NCBI GenBank assembly: GCA_015064155.1
Contig: SVST01000011.1
Coordinates: 1-64,000, forward strand
Direction of reading: 5' to 3'
DNA: 64,000 bases
Source of the DNA: Oscillospiraceae bacterium
GTDB taxonomy: Bacteria > Bacillota > Clostridia > Oscillospirales > CAG-272
How positions within the stretch are numbered: position 1 is the stretch's first letter; each line of letters starts with the position of its first letter. Below are positions 59,501 to 64,000 of the stretch, one piece after another. The notes under the pieces are model-generated. The model saw only the letters and a program-made list of their open reading frames with translations. It searched no databases and was not told the DNA's origin. The position numbers and the translations under genes were made by a program.

Positions 59501-59719
59501 GGTAATGGCAGAATCAAAGTACCAGTTCAGCGTGATATCCCTTTTGAGCAGAATATTTCCGCCCCGCGAAAGAACGTCGTACAGCTGCTTTGCGGTAGAA
59601 ACCGCGTAGTACTCAATCCCCCCCACGGTTTCCGTGGCTGCGGTAACAACTACAGAGGGGAAAAGCGTTACCAGCATTGCAACGGTCAATAATAGTGCTA
59701 CGATACGTTTCTTTGACAT
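56540..59719 (-). CDS. Secreted GLUG/beta-helix + GH67N-like + EEP protein, paralogue 2
   Basis: Signal peptide MSKKRIVALLLTVAMLVTLFPSVVVTAA; EEP motifs MAYNMG, TSQEPW, VNVHLDF, VMGDMNS, IDWFF, PSDHPAIYTEF. Confidence 0.85.
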   Translation of the reverse strand: MSKKRIVALLLTVAMLVTLFPSVVVTAATETVGGIEYYAVSTAKQLYDVLSRGGNILLKRDITLNWYFDSAITVKPGTILDGNGHSLIYKSTRTEPLFIYAAGTEEGSSKVGEETSYIRNVRFGTEEYPMTLSGSVSLFSDESADTCRIIYQNVDFCVNGESLTGAGVGAIYATLRNVVSFFGCTLNTTLSSSVEGNLVGGWIGGIYGGDLVMTDCATYGTVTGGGLCTGGFVGQAAAGNSRFTNCQNFASVTGVGMTAGFVANVGTSANSMYYTNCTNYGTVTSTGVGYDGSAGGIMARTSNRQDQGQQRLRVFYNCVNYGSITAGNRAGGIVGTSHDYDTDGKDANYAYSTFDECINYGTVSGKAYAGGIMGIASPVTYRAEITDCANLGKIVSKSGYAGNFAAMLCGGVITGGYAAGVISTRRGTDVLVPYVSGNYVLQEGKFEGEAWAITAPTVSGVTYIGKEETLAEGITKVTEETLPKTLADMAALCGVSFVAADASNKDAYVVAAEPMLRGVQQSVAVTDACVDLRLAAAINALDAYESFGFTVKLHTGDEIVESTYRANRVYESLNAVSDGGTAAVRADASASQYFYTVTLEELSATDAVVIEVTPYAKGIDGTEYLGQTRVISYCDGVLKTEPLLLNDALLSEYVIVYASSDKLCEELLATRMSSEIAQLTGISLPVISDAVATDRSTKILIGKTAQTTVATSGRTICTQDSSSVIVITGDDTAELSEAISYFIDTVEEKLLCKDNVWKIEDAIAVPVDDEVTMMAYNMGAKDNTDIKQAEWELIVDYLPDIWTSQEPWAGFLDDFLNDYAVKPEVKFEDDPADDDVMKSDVNNKCFTGDGYYGVYWGLPRWVPGDPCTAGKASYSVILYAKDRFTVDESRSGTFWLSAEVDKSGTNFKGSDFARCATYATMTDKNTGDIFTVVNVHLDFVEEVQIAQISILLSELKKRVGTDMPIIVMGDMNSRAHSAPIKLYKDNDVMPMVAFDEIADRAYRRYYNIDWFFINHPEKIEVSYYNNCFEHTFLNRLWNSELVVGMPSDHPAIYTEFKFR
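57132..57268 (-). repeat. 137-bp tract identical to 60384-60520 (paralogue 2/3)
   Basis: Exact nucleotide identity read by eye within the EEP domain. Confidence 0.9.
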
Positions 59720-59785
59720 TTTACGCTCCTTTTTGCAAAACAAAAAATTTTGAGAATCGGTTGTTCGGTTTTACCCGTGCCCCGA

Positions 59786-62700
59786 TCAACGGAATTTAAA
59801 CTCGGTATAGATCGCAGGGTGGTCGGACGGCATACCCATTACCATCGAGCTGTTCCAAAGCTTGTTCAGGAAAGTATGCTCAAAGCAGTTGTTGTAGTAC
59901 GAAACCTCGATCTGTTCGGGATGATTGGTAAAGAACCAGTCGATGTTTCGGTACTGTCTGTACGCATAGTCGGCGAGCTCGTCAAGCGACGTCATCGGCA
60001 TCACGTCGTTCTCCTTGTACAGCGCGATGGGAGTCGAATCCGCCGTAGAGTTCATGTCACCCGTGACGAAAATCGGCATATCCGCACCCACGCGGGTCTT
60101 CAATTCGGAAAGCAACACCTGAACCTGCGCGATCTGCACCTCTGCCACGAAATCCAGGTGGACGTTGACAACGGTAAAGGTCTTGCCCGTGTTGCGGTCG
60201 GTCAGGGTTGCGTAGGTCGCACAGCGAGCAAAATTGGAGCCGGTGTAAACGCTGCCCGACACGTTCACCTTTTCGGGCTCCGACAGCCAGAAGGTTCCCG
60301 AACGCGATTCGTCTACCGTAAAGCGATCCTTTGCGTAAAGAATCACCGAATAGGATGCCTTACCGTTGGTATTGGCATCTCCGGGCACCCATCTGGGAAG
60401 TCCCCAGTAAACACCGTAGTAACCGTCACCCGTAAAGCACTTGTTGTTGACGTCGGATTTCATCACGTCGTCGTCCGCGGGATCGTCTTCAAACTTCACC
60501 TCGGGCTTGACCGCATAGTCGTTCAGGAAATCATCCAAAAATCCCGCCCACGGCTCTTGGAAGGTCAGAAGATCGGGCAGATAATCCACGATCAGATTCC
60601 ACTCCGCCTTTTTGATATAGGAGTTGTCCTTGGCTCCCATGTTGTACGCCATCAGGGTCAGCTCGTCGTCCACGGGGACCGCAACCTCGCCGTCAAAGCG
60701 CCACGAGCCCTCTCCTGCCAGCATCCGTGCCTCCATGGTATCGATAAAGTACGAGATCGATTCGGAAAGCTGGGCAGTATCAAGGCCCGCGATCACAATC
60801 TCGTTCCACGCGCTTTGCGTGCAAAGGGTACGTCCCTTGACGGTCACCGTCGTTTGGGTGGTGTTGCCGATCAAAATTTTTGCGGATTTCGAACAAGACT
60901 GCGTATCGGACAGCACGGGAATGGAGATACCCGTCAGCTTGGCAATTTCACTCGACAGACGCGTTGCCAAAAGCGATTCGCAGAGCTTGTCGGAGCTTGC
61001 GTATACAATGGCATAGTCGGAAAGAAGCGTCCCGTTGAGTACCATCGGCTCGATGCGGTAGTTCTCGTTTTGGCAGGATACCGTGCGTGTTTTTCCCACG
61101 TATTCGACACCGTCCTTGCCAACGGCAAAGGGCGTTATTTCGATCACCGCGCCGTCATTGACGGGAATCCCGGTCAGCGTAACGGCACAGAGGTATTTAC
61201 TTGCCAAGGAATCAGCTGTGATCTCGGTGATCGTGCCGGTTTTGGAAACCGCGTTGAGCGACGTATACACCGTGTCGGTGGTAAGCGTCTTCTTCTCGCT
61301 GCGTCCGTTTACGTGCAGCATCAAATAAAAGCCAATCGATTGGTAGGCATCCAACGCACCGATCCCAGCCGCGAAACGAACGTCCGCACATCCGTCGGTC
61401 ACCGTCAGGCTCTGCTGAATACCGCGCAAAATCGGCTCGGCGGCAACCAGGTAAGCATCACCGTCGGAGGCATCCGCTTCGACGAACGAAACACCGCAAA
61501 GCGACGACATTTTTGAGAGTTCCGTGTATTTGGTTTCATCTGTGATCTTGGTAATTCCGTCGGCAACCGTTTCTGCATTCCCGATATAGCCGACACCCGA
61601 TACGGTATAGGGAACAATGCTCCAGCTTTTTCCGCTGTAAGAGCCTGCCTGCAAGGTATAATTTCCTGCATTGTGCGGAGCCAAAACGTCGGTTCCCACA
61701 GCCGAGGAAATCACACCTGCGGCATATCCGCCCGTGATCACTCCGCTTGAGAGCATTCCCGCAAAGTTCCCCGCGTAGCCCGCGGAGGAGGTAATTTTAC
61801 CCACGTTGATGCAATCGGTCACCTCGGCGCGGTAGGTAACGGGCGATGCGGCACCGATCATGCCGCCCGCGTAAACCGTGCCGTTTACCGTGCCGTAGTT
61901 GACGCAGTTTTCAAAGGTATAGAATACGTAGTTGGAGGTCGGTCCGTTGGTATCGTAGTCGTGTGAACTTGCAACAAGTCCGCCGGCGCGATCCCCTGCG
62001 GTAATGCTTCCGTAATTGATGCAGTTGTAGAAAACGCGCAAATGATCTCCGCCTTGGTCTGCCTTGTTGGTCGCGCGACCCAAAAGACCGCCCGCCATGC
62101 TGCCGTAGCCGCTACCGGTGGAGGTGATGTTGCCGTAATTCTTACAGTTGGTGTAATACATGGAATTGGCACCGGTTCCGACGTTTCCGACGAAGCCTCC
62201 CACGCAGGAGGGTCCCGTTACGTCGGCAAGGTTGATACAGTTCGTGAAGCGGGAATTTCCGCCGCCTCCCTGCCCTACGACACCGCCCGTGTGAGAGCTT
62301 GCCCCCGTAACCGTTCCGTAGGTCACGCAATCGGTCATCACAAGATCTCCGCCCGAGATCTCTCCGATCCAACCTCCAAAGAGGCTGCCCGAAGAGGCCG
62401 TCAGATCGGCAGACAAACGGCATCCGTAAAACGATGCGACACAGGTAAGGGTCGTATAAAGACCGCCCATTTTGCTACCCGTCAGACCGCTTCCCTGCAA
62501 GAAGAAATCCACGTTTTGGTAGATAATTTCACAGGTGTCCGCAGATGCCTCCGCAAACAAGGAGTTTCCGGCCGTGAGAATCATCGGTGAATCCTCGGTT
62601 CCGAAGCCGATGTTTCGGATGTAGCTCGTGGCCTTCCCCGTGGAGGTTCCCGCCGCATATTTGAACAGCGGGGCGGTTCGGTTGTCCGAATAGATCAGCG

Positions 62701-62953
62701 AAAAGCCGTTACCGTCGAGAAGCGTTCCCGGCTTGACGGTAACCGTCCCCGAAAAGGACGAGTCTAACGCGATATCGTTTTTCAGAAGAATATTGCCTCC
62801 CGAGGACAATGCGTTATACAGCTGCTGTGCCGTGGAAACGACGGTATAGGAAACACCGTCCACGGTTTCTGCTGCAGTAGCAACCCCAACCGGGAAGAGC
62901 GCGACCACCATGGTCAGCACCAAAAGAAACGGTAAAAAATGCTTTTTGAACAT
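59786..62953 (-). CDS. Secreted GLUG/beta-helix + GH67N-like + EEP protein, paralogue 3
   Basis: Signal peptide MFKKHFLPFLLVLTMVVALFPVGVATAA; same EEP motifs; SD AAAGGAG upstream of ATG 62953. Confidence 0.85.
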   Translation of the reverse strand: MFKKHFLPFLLVLTMVVALFPVGVATAAETVDGVSYTVVSTAQQLYNALSSGGNILLKNDIALDSSFSGTVTVKPGTLLDGNGFSLIYSDNRTAPLFKYAAGTSTGKATSYIRNIGFGTEDSPMILTAGNSLFAEASADTCEIIYQNVDFFLQGSGLTGSKMGGLYTTLTCVASFYGCRLSADLTASSGSLFGGWIGEISGGDLVMTDCVTYGTVTGASSHTGGVVGQGGGGNSRFTNCINLADVTGPSCVGGFVGNVGTGANSMYYTNCKNYGNITSTGSGYGSMAGGLLGRATNKADQGGDHLRVFYNCINYGSITAGDRAGGLVASSHDYDTNGPTSNYVFYTFENCVNYGTVNGTVYAGGMIGAASPVTYRAEVTDCINVGKITSSAGYAGNFAGMLSSGVITGGYAAGVISSAVGTDVLAPHNAGNYTLQAGSYSGKSWSIVPYTVSGVGYIGNAETVADGITKITDETKYTELSKMSSLCGVSFVEADASDGDAYLVAAEPILRGIQQSLTVTDGCADVRFAAGIGALDAYQSIGFYLMLHVNGRSEKKTLTTDTVYTSLNAVSKTGTITEITADSLASKYLCAVTLTGIPVNDGAVIEITPFAVGKDGVEYVGKTRTVSCQNENYRIEPMVLNGTLLSDYAIVYASSDKLCESLLATRLSSEIAKLTGISIPVLSDTQSCSKSAKILIGNTTQTTVTVKGRTLCTQSAWNEIVIAGLDTAQLSESISYFIDTMEARMLAGEGSWRFDGEVAVPVDDELTLMAYNMGAKDNSYIKKAEWNLIVDYLPDLLTFQEPWAGFLDDFLNDYAVKPEVKFEDDPADDDVMKSDVNNKCFTGDGYYGVYWGLPRWVPGDANTNGKASYSVILYAKDRFTVDESRSGTFWLSEPEKVNVSGSVYTGSNFARCATYATLTDRNTGKTFTVVNVHLDFVAEVQIAQVQVLLSELKTRVGADMPIFVTGDMNSTADSTPIALYKENDVMPMTSLDELADYAYRQYRNIDWFFTNHPEQIEVSYYNNCFEHTFLNKLWNSSMVMGMPSDHPAIYTEFKFR
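60384..60520 (-). repeat. 137-bp tract identical to 57132-57268
   Basis: Exact nucleotide identity read by eye. Confidence 0.9.
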
Positions 62954-62998
62954 ACGAACTCCTTTCAAGCATCAAGCCGAATAAATGCAACCACACTA

Positions 62999-63027
62999 AT
63001 CATACAACAAAATCCTCTAAAAATCAA
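62999..63027 (-). promoter_or_regulatory. Promoter of the paralogue 3/2 gene pair
   Basis: On the minus strand: TTGATT-N17-TATGAT. Confidence 0.6.
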
Positions 63028-63207
63028 CCTTTATTTATCTTTTTCTTGTAAAAATTAGAAAAAAAGGGGCAAAAGTGCAGCCGACGTCCGAGCTTCGAAC
63101 CGTATAATCCTCCAAAAAACAACCATACTAATGCCAGCCGGAGCAATCTTGAAAACCGAAGCCGCCCTGCGGCGGGTAATCTTCCGGTTCGGAAAGGAGA
63201 AAGGCTT

Positions 63208-63423
63208 ATGATCATGGATCGAATCGCTCTGATCTTAACCGTCATCGGTGCTTTGAACTGGGGAAGCATCGGTCTGTTCCAATTTGATATCGTGGCTTGG
63301 ATCTGCGGCGGACAATCGTCGCTTTTGTCGCGTGTGATCTATACCTTGGTTGGATTGGCAGGCATTTGGTGTATCTCGCTTGTGTTCCGCGCACGCAAGA
63401 CCTTCGACGAAATCGAAGAGTAA
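63208..63423 (+). CDS. DUF378 (YuzA-like) small membrane protein
   Basis: MDRIALILTVIGALNWGSIGLFQFDIVAWICGGQSSLLSRVIYTLVGLAGIW. Confidence 0.92.
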   Translation: MIMDRIALILTVIGALNWGSIGLFQFDIVAWICGGQSSLLSRVIYTLVGLAGIWCISLVFRARKTFDEIEE

Positions 63424-63446
63424 GCATCAAAAAACAGTATACAAAA

Positions 63447-63498
63447 GACCGACCGATCCCCACGGTGTATTTCCGATACCTCCCTTGATCGGTCGGTC
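63447..63498 (+). terminator. Terminator-like inverted repeat
   Basis: GACCGACCGATC-N28-GATCGGTCGGTC. Confidence 0.6.
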
Positions 63499-63614
63499 AT
63501 TCTTGTATCAAGGGGTGTCAAACGCAAAAAACGACGTTTTTTTCAAAAAGGGTGGATTTTTGATCGCAGCTTTGGTATAATAAAAGCATCACCCCAAAAG
63601 GACGGTATCAGCCC

Positions 63615-64000
63615 ATGAAACTTTTTCCCATCGTATACGCTCGCTCCACGCTTCCCGAAAGCATGATCTTTGAAAACGGCAGAAAGGACCGAACGCGCCC
63701 GATTGCGTTCATCCTCTACTACGTCGAATCCGAAAACCGACGCATTTTGATCGACGCGGGATGCGACAGCATGCCGGGCTTTGAGATGCAAGACTTTATC
63801 GGACCTCTTGCGGCGCTTGAAGGGCACGGGATTTCCAAACACGGGATCACCGACGTCATTCTGACGCACGCACATCACGACCACGCGCAGGGGGCTATGC
63901 ACTTCCCGCACGCGCGGATATACGTCCATCGGGATGCCTACCCGCGAGCCAAACGCTACATATCCCCCGCCGGCGAGCTGCATCTGTTCGACAGTGCCGT
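63615..64000 (+). CDS. MBL-fold metallo-hydrolase, partial (runs off the window end)
   Basis: RILIDAGCDSMPGF; DVILTHAHHDHAQGAMHFPHARIYVH. Confidence 0.9.
   Translation, partial: MKLFPIVYARSTLPESMIFENGRKDRTRPIAFILYYVESENRRILIDAGCDSMPGFEMQDFIGPLAALEGHGISKHGITDVILTHAHHDHAQGAMHFPHARIYVHRDAYPRAKRYISPAGELHLFDSA

Noticed and set aside
57602-59692. 696-aa + strand ORF (and 59750-61516, 588 aa)
   Set aside because: Antisense shadows of the EEP paralogues; no SD or domain, and the opposite strand has a signal peptide and catalytic motifs.

Overview
This 64 kb window looks like a chromosomal contig from an anaerobic, spore-forming member of the Clostridia (Firmicutes). That placement rests on spoVT, rex, DnaD/DnaI-type loader genes, ylbF-mutS-mutL and DUF378, not on a database search. 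Core genes include fusA-rpsG-rpsL, glnA (type I), tgt, mutL, mutS, a ylbF-family gene, miaB, a DnaI-like ATPase, a DnaD-like protein, rex, tsaD, rimI-like, a dCMP deaminase, two CNNM/CorC-type membrane proteins, nagB and spoVT. Accessory genes include repeat-rich secreted proteins and lipoproteins, a cohesin-like protein, a sugar/cyclitol-type dehydrogenase cluster with an AraC regulator, a MazF-like toxin, an XRE regulator next to wecB, a GH2 enzyme, an sdaA/M20/CapA cluster, and a Fic gene. The most notable items are: (1) three ~1060-aa secreted paralogues combining a beta-helix/GLUG-like N-terminus, a GH67N/GH20b-like middle and a C-terminal EEP (DNase I-like) domain with its catalytic motifs kept; (2) an AT-rich Fic gene bracketed by a 149-bp direct duplication of the spoVT promoter/5' coding region; (3) a 21-bp-arm hairpin that buries the spoVT Shine-Dalgarno and also resembles the terminator of the Fic gene; and (4) several dispersed or tandem intergenic repeats. 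Coordinates come from the supplied ORF track, with starts re-chosen where an RBS or signal peptide supported it. Family names come from motif recognition, not from searches.
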